Assembly: GCA_037074765.1 (NCBI GenBank)
Contig: JBAMDO010000577.1
Span: 434,001-498,000, forward strand
Direction: 5' to 3'
Length of the DNA stretch: 64,000 nt
Source: Mansonella perstans
Taxonomy: Eukaryota; Nematoda; Chromadorea; Rhabditida; Onchocercidae
Positions 49,105 to 60,163 of the stretch are shown piece by piece (within the stretch, counting starts at the first letter, position 1; every line of letters begins with the position of its first letter). The position numbers were made by a program, and so were the translations under genes. The notes beneath the pieces were generated by a model. The model searched no databases and had not been told where the DNA came from. It worked only from the letters and a program-made list of their open reading frames with translations.

Positions 49105-52100
49105 TTACCATTGCTGAAGCAAGAATTGTGCCATTTCAATCTGACTTGGTGTGCCGGATATAGTAATAATTCGTTCACCGTTTGGGTCTTCCTCCTCGAT
49201 TTTGATATGTGCACCCGATTCATCGCGAATACGTCGGATACGCTCACCACCTCGACCGATGATTGTTCCACCCAATTCATTTGGCACAGTCACCTGAAAT
49301 TGATTAAGTCATGAAGAGCAAAAGATATATATCATTAGCCGATAGCATATGATTACAAAAAGTGTAAGTTGACTATAACGATAATGGCAGGATAAAAGTA
49401 TATTTTTTATAAGAAAATTTCAGCAGGTTGAAAGTCTTGACAATGCAATTACTAACTACATCTCAAACATAAAAAATACTAACCTAAGTGGACAGCAACA
49501 TCTTACACAGATACATTTCAAATGTCGCATCTCAATAACATTTACAGTGATAGCATTAAATGTTGAGCAAACTATGCTTATTTTCGGCTTCATTCGATAA
49601 CATACTTTTTAAGAGCCATATCAAATACCACAGTTTTCAACCGTAGCAGCATCAGCATGGCATACCTGTGCCGTCTCGAGAGGTCCATCATCATATGCGG
49701 GTGGTACTGGACCATAAGGTGGCAAAGAAATCCGACCTCGTGGACCGTATCCTCTCATTCCCCGTCCACTATGATCACCAGCATAACCCCCATATTCATT
49801 TGCAACCATTGGATCGAAAAAAATCGATTCGTATGGACGTGAAGGTCCTTTAATTGGAATCTAAAGATAAAAATCTTGTTTTGTAGTTTTTATACTTACC
49901 TACCCGATGCATAAGTTGTAACTTTTACATGTCCCACTTGATAAAAACTATTTTAAAAAGTTTAAATATATGGAGAAGCACTTCGACACATCACCTCTCA
50001 TCAAAAGAATACATCATATCTCATTGTGAAAGTTGTCAAAATTAGCATTCGAAGTAAGCAACCAATTAAAAAGTTCGACATACTTCTTTCAGCGCATTGA
50101 TAATTGTAATTAAGCACGCCACAATTTTTTCTGGTTTTCCATTAATCTGGATAATACGTTCTGTCGACTGAGGACAACATTCTGAATATACCTAAAAATA
50201 TGACAACTTTCTTATTTAGAGCTGTATACATGATGTAAAAGAACTTGTTAATTTTGTAAATGTTATTTAAAACAACCTTGAGATCAACTCCATTTTCCTC
50301 ACGTAATTCCTTGATACGACTTCCTCCACGACCAATTACAGCACCCGCATGAGATTGATGTACCAGTACTTTCAGTTCTGAATCACGGTTCTGATTGTCG
50401 TGTACCTAAAAACAAATATGAAATCTACCTGTGAATATGCTCACGAAAAGTTCTTACAATTTCAGAAATTGATTAAGATCTTTACTCATACGTTTGGATC
50501 TGTCCATTACGAGTAAAACAATCTCCTCACTTCTGTTTCATTTTCCCTCATAAGGAACACTAAGAATCTCCTATGGAAGATTGAAGCAAAAAGTTATATA
50601 GAGCACATATTTATTTTTTTAAGCATTTACTAACCTCATCGATTCTCGCAATTATCATTTCTACACATTTGACGACATTTTCAACCGTCGCAACTAACTG
50701 TACCACACTGCAATTGAAATATCAAAATTTTTTGGAATCTCTGCATGATGAGGAAGACAATTAAACATGCAACAAACGACGTCAATTACGCAACATTCTC
50801 TCAAATTAAAACAAGTAATTCTGTTTCAGAAAGTGTGGACGCTGATGCAAGCATAAAAATGGCAGCAGACCTGACCTTCCGATTAGAACCTAATTTCTTG
50901 ATAAAGAATCTTAATGAAAAAGATACGAGATTTGAAAAATCTATTATACATCAAGAATACACTAATAATACGAACGTGATATACATATTACACACGATAC
51001 AGATGGCTCAAGTGTATATCCTAACAGATGCAAGACTTTTTGAAAGAATCGATACTGGTGATAAAATTGCGGATATTTAACTGCGGACTGTCAAACTAAT
51101 ACTCTATGTCAAGAATCCGGAATCATCCATCGAGAAAACCAGAAGGTCGGAGTACTACCATTTTACTATCGTTTTCTGCTACTAGTAGAGAAAATTTTGG
51201 TGCTGAAGTTACTCAATTTTCATCTCTTACAACAAGAGTAAAATAATCTTTAAAAAACTGTTCATCGAACAAAGGCAACCGGTAGAGAGAAGTTGGTATA
51301 CAGTGGGCGGGCCGCTATCCAGGTGGGCCAAATCAACACACCGCTGCCTGTGAGTTACGCGGCCCTGCTTAGCCATGGAAGTGCATACCACCAAATCTTC
51401 TCAATCCAGTTTTGCCGTACTTCAGTAAAATATAGGGAGGATTGGAAGGAGGGTTTACCGTTCAGGCGTCTGGCTATCGGGGACCGATACAGTCGCGTCG
51501 CACTGCAATGAGTTACTTACATTTAAATAGTTATATATAGCAACATGTTTTAATAGGGTTCAACTAAGTTTTAGCCAAATTAATTCATATCCAGATCTCC
51601 CAACTAGTATCCAGTAATGCCTGAATTGAAGCCCATATTTTTCAAGGTTAGACTGTTGATTTTTCAATCCCATTAAATTTACCAATCGTCAACTTAAACA
51701 TATTTTCCAACAAAGAAATTTTCTGAATCAATCGGCAGAGAATTTTTTCCAAACACTGAAAGCAATTTCCGGAAGAAATCTTACGAATATTTCTCGGCTG
51801 CCGAACTTCCAAAGGTAGCATTCGTTCCTTTGCTACGATATTGTACACAGTTTATCTCACACTGACTTAAAATCACTCATGTTAGCTAAAATTTAAAAAA
51901 GCTGCTCACTTAATCCCTACAACGAAAAGAAATATACCTCGGCTTGAATATTTTTGACGCTTTCACCCTTTTTACCAATAATTGCACCAGCTCCCCGACT
52001 TGTGACCAGTAATCGTAATTCATATTTTCCATCAGCCAGAGCTTTCTGATATGAATCTTGTCGCTGTCGCTTTCCAGCGGTTAATCCAGTACCATAACCG

Positions 52101-52141
52101 TAACTGTAACCATACGGATCTTCGATCCGCTGCCGCTTCAT
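49105..52141 (-). CDS. hrpk-1: hnRNP K homologue, three KH domains
   Basis: Seven exons: 52141-51938, 51502-51459, 50707-50635, 50405-50277, 50191-50084, 49860-49666, 49293-49105; 313 residues. The N-terminus is [19 protein letters not shown]1 (about 40-107) has [20 protein letters not shown] and, from the 44-base exon 2, [15 protein letters not shown], which matches the human hnRNP K VSVPDSxxPER. KH2 (about 117-185) has [17 protein letters not shown] Gly/Pro/Tyr-rich linker ([12 protein letters not shown]) leads to KH3 (about 252-313; [34 protein letters not shown]). It binds C-rich single-stranded RNA/DNA and acts in splicing and RNA regulation. A TTTCAG acceptor lies 13 bases before the ATG. 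The stop (TGG TAA) overlaps a donor-like TG|GTAACT, so an alternative C-terminus is possible. Confidence 0.93.
50745..51080 (+). CDS. Antisense 111-codon ORF inside hrpk-1 intron 2
   Basis: An uninterrupted frame starting ATGATG and ending TAA, on the strand opposite hrpk-1 and wholly inside the intron between its exons 2 and 3. The product is polar and mixed in composition ([37 protein letters not shown]), with no repeat, signal or known domain. I see no splice acceptor directly upstream. Such length is unusual by chance at this A+T content, but a nested gene is unproven. It could be a chance frame, a retained fragment of a former gene, or an exon. Confidence 0.3.
   Translation: MMRKTIKHATNDVNYATFSQIKTSNSVSESVDADASIKMAADLTFRLEPNFLIKNLNEKDTRFEKSIIHQEYTNNTNVIYILHTIQMAQVYILTDARLFERIDTGDKIADI
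51285..51515. other. GC-rich island around hrpk-1 exon 2
   Basis: About 230 bases of clearly higher GC than anything else nearby, including GGGCGGGCCGCTATCCAGGT and TTACGCGGCCCTGCTTAGCC. The 44-base exon 2 of hrpk-1 (51459-51502) explains only its right end. The rest is intronic for hrpk-1. A 68-codon plus-strand frame crosses it, and 7-base GC arms (GGGCCGC, GCGGCCC) flank about 44 bases. Possible meanings: intronic splicing element, structured RNA, or inserted DNA. Confidence 0.6.
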
Positions 52142-52935
52142 GATAATTTGATACTGAAATCATGAACCACAATTATATACCAGACAATATTGAAGCATAA
52201 AGTTTTGATATAGAACTGGAGGCAGTTATTTCTCAACATATCAAACATTTAGGATACAGAAACACTTTAAGTTTCACTCCAGCTGAATTTGAACATTTAT
52301 GATTTCATATCATAATGTGAATAACTCACGCTAAATTAGATATATATACAATTGTAATAGTTATACGTTCATCAAAACGTATACAGTGAACAATTTTTGA
52401 TTTAAAAAATGTGAAAAAGTCGGTAGTATAGGTTATCATTTATCACCTTCCATTTCTTATAAAATTTATCTTATCTATAAATCCTTATTTATCTTTGCCA
52501 TAAGTTTTTTTATTGCTTATAATCACTGTTTCTGTATAACATACAAGTTTATCAGCCTCTAATTCTCTTCAATCATCGCACATTCTAGCAGATCTTGCTT
52601 CACTTGACATTATCACAATAATTCCTCTACTTTGCCATCTTTCATACTTCCTAATTTTTCAGAATCTCCCAAATAAATATCATTCTGCTTCTACTCTAAT
52701 GGAATATAACTAACTTTAAACCTGACTAAACCCCCGATGCAACTCCCGAATCATCTGAACTACTCGCAGAAAACATCTCCCGAATTATCTGAGCTACTCG
52801 CAGAAAACATAAAATCTTAAAACTTCTTGATTTTAACTTATTTAGTCACTATGCAAATAATTGGCTCAGTAACATCTTTCATTATCACTTGATATGTCCG
52901 TATGATTCTAAGTTTAGTGCAAACTATAGAAATCT

Positions 52936-53240
52936 CTAGGGATCCGTGATTTGCCTCAGACATCAATAGGAATCTGTAATCCACCTTAAATATCTATGGG
53001 CATCTTAGATATCTACAAGAATCTGTGGTTTACTTTCGGCATCTATAAGAATCAGTGATCCACTTTAGATATCTACAGAATCTGTGATCCACCTTAGACA
53101 TTTGTGGAAATCTGTGATCCACTTTGGACATCCATAGAATTCGTAACCCAGCGCAGACATCTGTAGGAATTCGTAACCCACTTTAGATATCCATAGGAAT
53201 CGTAATCCACTTTAGGCATCCATAGGAATCTGTGATGCAT
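52936..53240. repeat. Minisatellite, about 30 bp unit, roughly ten copies
   Basis: Units follow the pattern GATCCACTTTAGATATC-(T/C)A-TAGGAATCTGT with substitutions and small indels, for example CCACTTTAGATATCTACAGA, CCACCTTAGACATTTGTGGA and CCACTTTAGGCATCCATAGG. Copies are clearer toward the right end. Confidence 0.85.
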
Positions 53241-56200
53241 TTGAAAAATATTCTGCCGATAATTGCTTGAAACCTCTCTTTTATCATGCATGCTATGGCA
53301 AAAGAGGAGAGAGAAAATGAATATTTATAGAATGAAAAAAAGTTTGAGGGAGTGAAAGAGGGAGGAAAAGTTGGATCATCTACTCTAATGCAAATTTGTT
53401 TGTATAAACTTTTAGATAGCACGATGTATGCCGGGAATGTTAGACGGTTTGCGATTATACTGCGTTGATTTAATGGAAGGGAAAGGCAAGCACCAGGAAA
53501 CCCTTCTTCGGTAAACAGACAAACCAAGTAGATGTGTTTAAATGTGTCATCGTTGTCGCCACTAGTTGTATTTTCCCGATTTCTTGAGACAAATTTGTCG
53601 TAAATATTTATTTTTAAAAAAACGATATTTATTTTCTTGTTTGTTTTGAATGGATAACAGCTGTTGAGAGATTACAGCAATTTGAGTGGATCTGAGAATT
53701 ATTTGACAGATGCGACATTTACATGGAAACATATCGAGAAGAATAGTGAAATCTGAGAAGAACTTGAATTTTATGCTCATTTGTGAAAATTTCTTTCTTT
53801 ATTTTCGCTGCTGTCTCTTTCAATTTTCAGGAAAATATCCTGCATTCTTTACTTACTTTTGTTTCACTTTGGAATTAATACTAATATATGAAATGAATTA
53901 ATAATTTAGAAAATTTTCGAATTCTTCAAGAAAATAAAACCTAAAGCTTTGAATAAAGTATTCTGCTATTTGGAGCACTTCTGCAGTTAGCATCCTTTAG
54001 TTATGATTTTCCGGAATTTAATCGCAAATTTTCACCTCTCTCCTTCCTCTCAGAACTTGTGCTAATGCTATCTTTCAAAATCGATTACCATTTTTATAGC
54101 CCAAAAAAGTTTTTCTGGTGAATAAGCTATGAAGAGTTATTAAACCAATCCAGCGTTTGTGTTATTAATTCAGCAATTCTTGGTACAGTCCATTGTGTTA
54201 TCACGATTACCGGGTCGATTCGATTTTCGCAATTAAATTATTGGAAGTTCAATGATTTGTGTTTCAATAATTCTAATAAGACCACTGGCAATATTGTTGC
54301 TGATGGTATCGGTGTACTGGCAATGCTAATCATAGTGATGATAAAATGATGGACAAAATTAGAAATATTAAATTTTAAAAAACAAGAATTAAAAGTATTA
54401 AATTTTACAAACTCGTTAAATTTGTCATTCGAAAAAAATCCTCGATCATTTCTATTTCAAGCATATCTTTCATCACTTCACTATCTTGTTGTGAATTGAA
54501 TTTCTTTCAATTTCTCCTTATTGAAATATTATAATTTCGTTTTTCTCTGAGAAATACTTGGAAAATATTCAATATTTTTACTTAATAAAATACCCAAGTT
54601 GTCCTTTTTGTAACCTTCTCCGCTACTCTAAAACTTCGATTTTAAATAGCAAATAGTGAAAGAATCAAGTACCTGAAAGGATCAAATGCATATTTATTCA
54701 ATTTATGAATTTGCTTCTTTGTCATTCTATGTAAATGTTTATTGACATATGGATAAAGAAGTAACCAATTATTCCTTTAATCCTTGCCAGATTCCTTGCA
54801 TTTCTATTACGGCAACATATTTTGATCCAAAATTTAACATTTCCGAGAGATTCCTTCTTCTTTTGAATTTTCTCAATCAGGCCATTCTGTGACCTAATTT
54901 ATTTGTATACAAAATAAATTGCTGTACATTAAGACTGGAATTTATCAACGAAAAAAAAAAGACCCATTTAGAAGAAAATTCTCGAGAATGAATCATGAAT
55001 GCATGGAAAGATTTTTTTGGAGGAAATTACACTGAATCTATCGATATTTTTTGCTCCCTTTTGCTCTCTTTTTTTTAAATGAAATTTCTTCAAATATAAA
55101 ACTTTTGTAGCAAGTGGCAATTGTATGATCATTTTTACCATATACATGCTTTTTTTTTTGAGAGGAAAGACTACAATTTTAATTTTAGTGAATCGCCAAG
55201 AGTTTCAATATTACTGATCATATCAAGATACGGTGATTTCACTTTTCCCGTTGATATATTCATCAATCGATAAGAGCAATATTTATGCCTCAAAATTTCA
55301 ATCCTTCCTTTTGCGATAGTAATTTTCTTAATGGTGTAAAATATTGTAAAATGACAACTGGAAATATGATAATAATTCCTATTCTTACTTCATCAATATT
55401 TGGCATAATCTACGATAGACAATACTGGAAAGTTCTTTTAATTAAGGACGATAAGGCAAGTTGAAATTGGTATTATTTTCGGTCTTCTAAAAAAGGTCAT
55501 CTAAAAAAGGTCATCTGGATTGTGGATAGTGTAACCAAGTAGTTGACTGATAACTTGTTGACACTATTTGAATTCCATAAAAGTACTGAAAATTTTGCTG
55601 ACCAGAAAGAACATTCAAAAATGCCTAAATGCTCAGTAAAATAATTGTTTTCTCTGAGACGTTAGATTTTCGTAATGGATACAGCATCAGAGCTATATGC
55701 CATTAGTTACGGTCTATTTTTCGTTGGTTGATTGTCGCATTTGTTGATTAGTGGCGGTTTGGCGTAGTATAAATTAGGTTGAGGATTAATATTTTCATGT
55801 ATTTGTATTGGTCACCTTTTGGCTATTTTTAGGCCTATAAACTTTATTTCATTCAAATTTAATTAAGCCAATATTTAAATATGTGGCAAACTTGAAAATT
55901 TGCATCATATAACATTTATAGAAATTAATTTATTTTATATTATATTGCATATTTTTTTTTAGCAAATCTTAAATATCCCTACAATAAGTATGTTTTTAAT
56001 AATAGAAGTTTGAACTAATCAGACTGAAATCTCTATTTCTTAATCTCACATACATACATACATACATATAGAAACATATCATACACAGGGATTTCTCATT
56101 CCTTTCTAACATATTCATGGTATGAAATAGATAAGTGTGCAGTGGGAATTTATTGAGGAAGTGCTCTTTACATTCTAACATTTACTTGCATTCTTGTTTT

Positions 56201-56272
56201 CTCCATCTTTCCGTGAGCTGTGCTTAAATTTGTTCAGAAACATTTTCCTTGCATTCTATCCAAAAAACATGG

Positions 56273-56320
56273 CAGTCTAGATCAGTCTAGACTACTGATA
56301 TTAGTTCAGTCTAGAGTCTA
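56273..56320. promoter_or_regulatory. Cluster of CAGTCTAGA motifs including one GTCTAGAC palindrome
   Basis: CAGTCTAG occurs three times in under 50 bases (56273, 56283, 56307), followed by AGTCTA. GTCTAGAC at 56285-56292 is the canonical SMAD-binding element. It lies about 450 bp upstream of the SPATS2-like ATG. The cluster may equally be a short local repeat. Confidence 0.25.
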
Positions 56321-56768
56321 TTGGTAGTTTGAGTCTCACTCTTAGTTTTAATCAAGAATTATATGGATCATAGTTAGTATTTATATGACAATAACACTAT
56401 AAAAGCCATTAGCAGTCTCTCATTGCATTTCGAGATGATTCTTTGATTTTTCATTTTTGCATCTTATATATTCTTTTATATTATTCGTAATTCTTTCGTC
56501 TTAAATGATAAACACTTTCCCGTTATTTAGAATATGCATAACAGTGTGTTGCAATTTGAACGAATTGGTTATTATATATTGGAATACAATTACTTGAAAT
56601 CATATCATTTTTTGTGAAAAGTGATGAAGGCAAAGTGAATAGTTGGAGTTACAATTTGTGAATGCTTTAAAAGATGTGCATATGAATTATAAATAAATTT
56701 TCTGGAATTATTTCAGAGTTGCTGGTGTATACTTTTCATTTATTTCATTAAAACTTATTACAAAAAAG

Positions 56769-59700
56769 ATGTCTGGGCAGCAGTACCGAAATGAAAAGAA
56801 AGAGATAGAAGAGGCAGTAGCAAAAGTACGTGAGGTTGTACATACGGCATCAAAGAACGATATCATTCTTGCACTTCATAATTTCGAGTTCGATGTTAAC
56901 AAAACTATACAAGCGTTTTGTGATGGTTTGTTAAATTACATTTCTTTTGAGGGGATTCATTTCTTAAATTTAGTTCTATCACTTTTTTTATTGAAATTAT
57001 TCTTTTTCGCTATATTTCTATTGGTTGAAAATTTATGAGTCCTTACTTTACAGCATTGTTCGATAAGATTTTAAGTTATCGAGATCATTAATATTTGAAA
57101 TTATTGGGTTTCAGATGGTGCACAGAGTGCGTTAGGTTCATGGAAGAGATCAGGCACTTATAATAAAAAGAATCAAAAAAAGAAGAAGCCGGCTAAGAAC
57201 CAAGTCAGTAATTTTTTTCTTTGCATTTTTTCGTTGGATGATAAAAAAGACATTAAACTGTTTATCAACGGTTTACATTTAATTTTCAGTCAGTTACTGC
57301 AGCAGCTGCATCTACGCCTTCATGTACTTATGCGTCACAGTCTGCTGCCAGAACGCTAAATGGAGTAGTCTCATCAGCAGTCACCAATGGTAAGAGAGCG
57401 CAATACTTAGATTTGAAGTATTGAAGTAGTTTCAGTGTTTTTGGTTTCTTCTATAAGATAAAGGGTGCTGCAGTTTTAGGTTCAAATCAGTCAATTATTT
57501 CTTCACACTGTGCTGTTGCAGACCTTAACGTGCTATCTTTTGTTGTGGGATTATTCTCCAGATAGAGTACTGGCATTATCTGCTGAGCTGTAAATTTTCA
57601 TTAGGATGAATAGATTTCCAAAACCACATAGCTTTTGTACATCAAACATAATGCATGTGACAGGAGTTGTGGAGAAAACGAATTCAGTCAATCGATCTGA
57701 GACTGTGCCGCTATCAAAATCTAAATCGCAAAATCCAGTAGCCAGTGCTGGTGCAGCTAAAATGCCTTCCGCTAGTTCAGTTGCTGTCAAATCAACAGCA
57801 CCGAACGAAATCCGTAATCTTGATAATGATCACGTTGGCGAAGGTATTACAAGATTTCTCGCATAAAAATTTATTCTGGACTTTTCTAACGTTTGCAGTT
57901 TCTATAATTTGGAATTTTAGGATGCGGTTACCGTTCTGGTAGGTAATGGAAAGTTAAAATTACAATTTTTTGCTCAGTAACATTATGCCTGAGTCATTTC
58001 ATTTTTTTCCTCCTGTTAATGGAATTCTTTTAGATTTCGCGGGACTAAGGGACCATGGCAAACAGATTGAAAAAATGGAAAACGTTTTTGAAAACCAAAT
58101 TTCCATGGCTGAAGAAAATGTGAGGAATTCATTTAAGGTAAGCAGAAATCGAAATGATGCGCGTAAGAAGTTCATTGTGGATATAGGAAATGATAAGCAT
58201 TTTGGACATATTTTGCTCCAAATATTTTGATATTTGTCTGTGGAGTGCCAAAAAAAAAAAAAAAAAAAAAAAAAAAACACGGTGAAACTGAATGGAAAAA
58301 GAGTTTCTTGGTCATTTGGAATACTCAGTGAACAGATGTGGTGAAGTCAAAAGTGAAGAAAAAGTTGATTTTAATGCAAGAGTCATCGTAGTTAGTCATA
58401 TTTTGATTCCCATAGTTGTTGCAAACAATAGAAACCATTCTCTAGTTTAGTGTATACGTCAAATTTTGGTTGAACGTGAAAATCATTTATTGGCGGAGTT
58501 ACAACGAACGCATGACGAAGGGTCGCGGTTTTTCAATGAGCGTCTTCTGCAATCTTGTGAACTATATGATCGTTCCAAACGAATGAGCGCAATGAGTGAT
58601 CGTGAACAAGCAGAATTGCATAGTGAAATTGCGAGATTTAATGCGGAAAAGCAAAACGAAGAAGGAGTTGCCCTTGTAGATCGTTTTCACTGCGACAGTG
58701 CTCAACTCATCAAACTTGTTAAAAATTTCGGCGAAGGTACTGGATTTGATTTGATGTATTGCTTTTGTAGATTCATTAAGATTGCTTTATTCACAAAAAA
58801 TGAAACAGCATTTTGCGCAAGAATTAAAAGAACACTCATTAGGATATTTTACATATGAATTTTTTGTTCCTAAAATGGATCCATCAATCCATTAACTGCT
58901 GGTGGTGTTACTACACGTAGATTCTTTCACATGTTTTGCAACAGTGATTACCGTATGCTACCTGATTATAATCTCGTGGTATAAGAAACTATGTTTTCAT
59001 GTAATTTCGAATATTCTCCAAATTCGATTTCTGGTAAAGCAATAAGTTATTCTTCGTATCCACAATATGTTGAATTAATTTTTCCAGTAGTTGCTGTGAA
59101 CAGTACAGCCGGAAGTGAAACAAATGTAGTGGCTCGTCAACCAGGAACTGCTATGTCATCATATATAATGAAACATTCGACAAGTCATTCATCTATTGTA
59201 AGCTCACTCGGTGAAGATTCGGGCCTCGGACAAATCAGTCCAGTTGGAAATGGTATTTTTTGAAACTCAATTTAGAAAAGTGAAAGTTGAAAAGAAAATC
59301 TAGGTCCTACTATTTATTCAATATTTTTATACTGTATTTCATAGAAATAGGATTTTTTTTTAACTGTTAATTTCCGCAATCTTGCGATGGAAATAATAAG
59401 CGGGAAAATTTATTCAGAGGACCGTAAGAATGTAGCAGAAATTTCAAACGGAGGAATTTCAATGAAATCCGACGCTTTGACAGCCGAACAGCTTGCGGAT
59501 CTCAACAAAAAATTGCAGGAATCACTTAAGGCACAGGTATGTTTTTTTTTTCAGTCAAAGCAGTGATACTTTAATCTTTGTTATTATTTCATTATGATTT
59601 ACTTGCTGAGTAATGTAGAAATATGGCATAATTAGTGTCCTGAAAATTTACTGTATTATCGCTCATGCTGCATGACAAGCGATGGTAATTTTTTACTGAT

Positions 59701-60163
59701 TGACAGACTTATAAAACAGTGATTTCCAAAATTGAGCTTTTTTACCGAAATTGATTATTTGTATTATTAAACATTCGATTCCTTTACTTTTTTTTTCAAT
59801 ATTTTCACTTAGATGATGGCAGCTGTTTTAATAATTAACGGTTATCATTTTAATATATTAGGAATAACAGTATTTTATTGACAGCTTTTTATGTCATCTC
59901 AAGTTTTCAAACTATAATGAAGAGCTGAAAATGGCTGATTCTGTTTTCAGGGTATTGATGCTTCGATTTTATCTGGTATTGGTCCTAGAAATGGAATCCC
60001 AACTAGACGACGCTTTCCTGCGAGTGGACGCGGTGGTCAGTCAAACTCAGCTCGCGGTGGACAATCAAATTCAGCTCGAGGAGGACGGGGAAGAGCTCAA
60101 TTTAGCAGTAGTAGCAAAACATCGCTTGTTCGCGTCCCCGATCTTTTTATTTTGGAATCTTAG
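56769..60163 (+). CDS. SPATS2/SPATS2L family protein (DUF1387)
   Basis: Nine exons: 56769-56925, 57115-57203, 57290-57389, 57664-57843, 58034-58137, 58451-58736, 59088-59252, 59418-59536, 59951-60163; 470 residues. A UBA-like N-terminus (VVHTASKNDIILALHNFEFD, then VNKTIQAF) is followed by LGSWKR and a Lys-rich patch, the order seen in SPATS2 (NEIVLVLQHF, TVQAF, KKKNKKK). A long helical region (DHGKQIEKMENVFENQISMA, LVERENHLLAELQRTHDEG, SDREQAELHSEIARF, FHCDSAQL) matches the SPATS2 coiled coil. The C-terminus has an LTAEQLADLNKKLQESL helix, then RGG repeats (GGQSNSARGG twice). Vertebrate members are cytoplasmic, linked to RNA granules and the nucleolus; an RNA-binding role here is inferred. 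All phases fit. A poly-A run of about 28 lies in intron 5. Confidence 0.85.

Larger units (their letters stand above)
52142..56768. other. Intergenic region between divergent hrpk-1 and SPATS2-like genes
   Basis: Contains a roughly 30 bp minisatellite (52936-53240), a small CATA repeat (56048-56068) and a cluster of GTCTAGA-type motifs (56273-56320). The open frames on the minus strand near 53.1-53.5 kb mostly translate the minisatellite. An acceptor (ATTATTTCAG, near 56716) about 50 bp before the SPATS2-like ATG may be a leader or 5' UTR acceptor. No gene supported. Confidence 0.5.

Noticed and set aside
53094..53527. Minus-strand ORFs with repeated peptide units
   Set aside because: They mainly translate the minisatellite and shift register with unit length.
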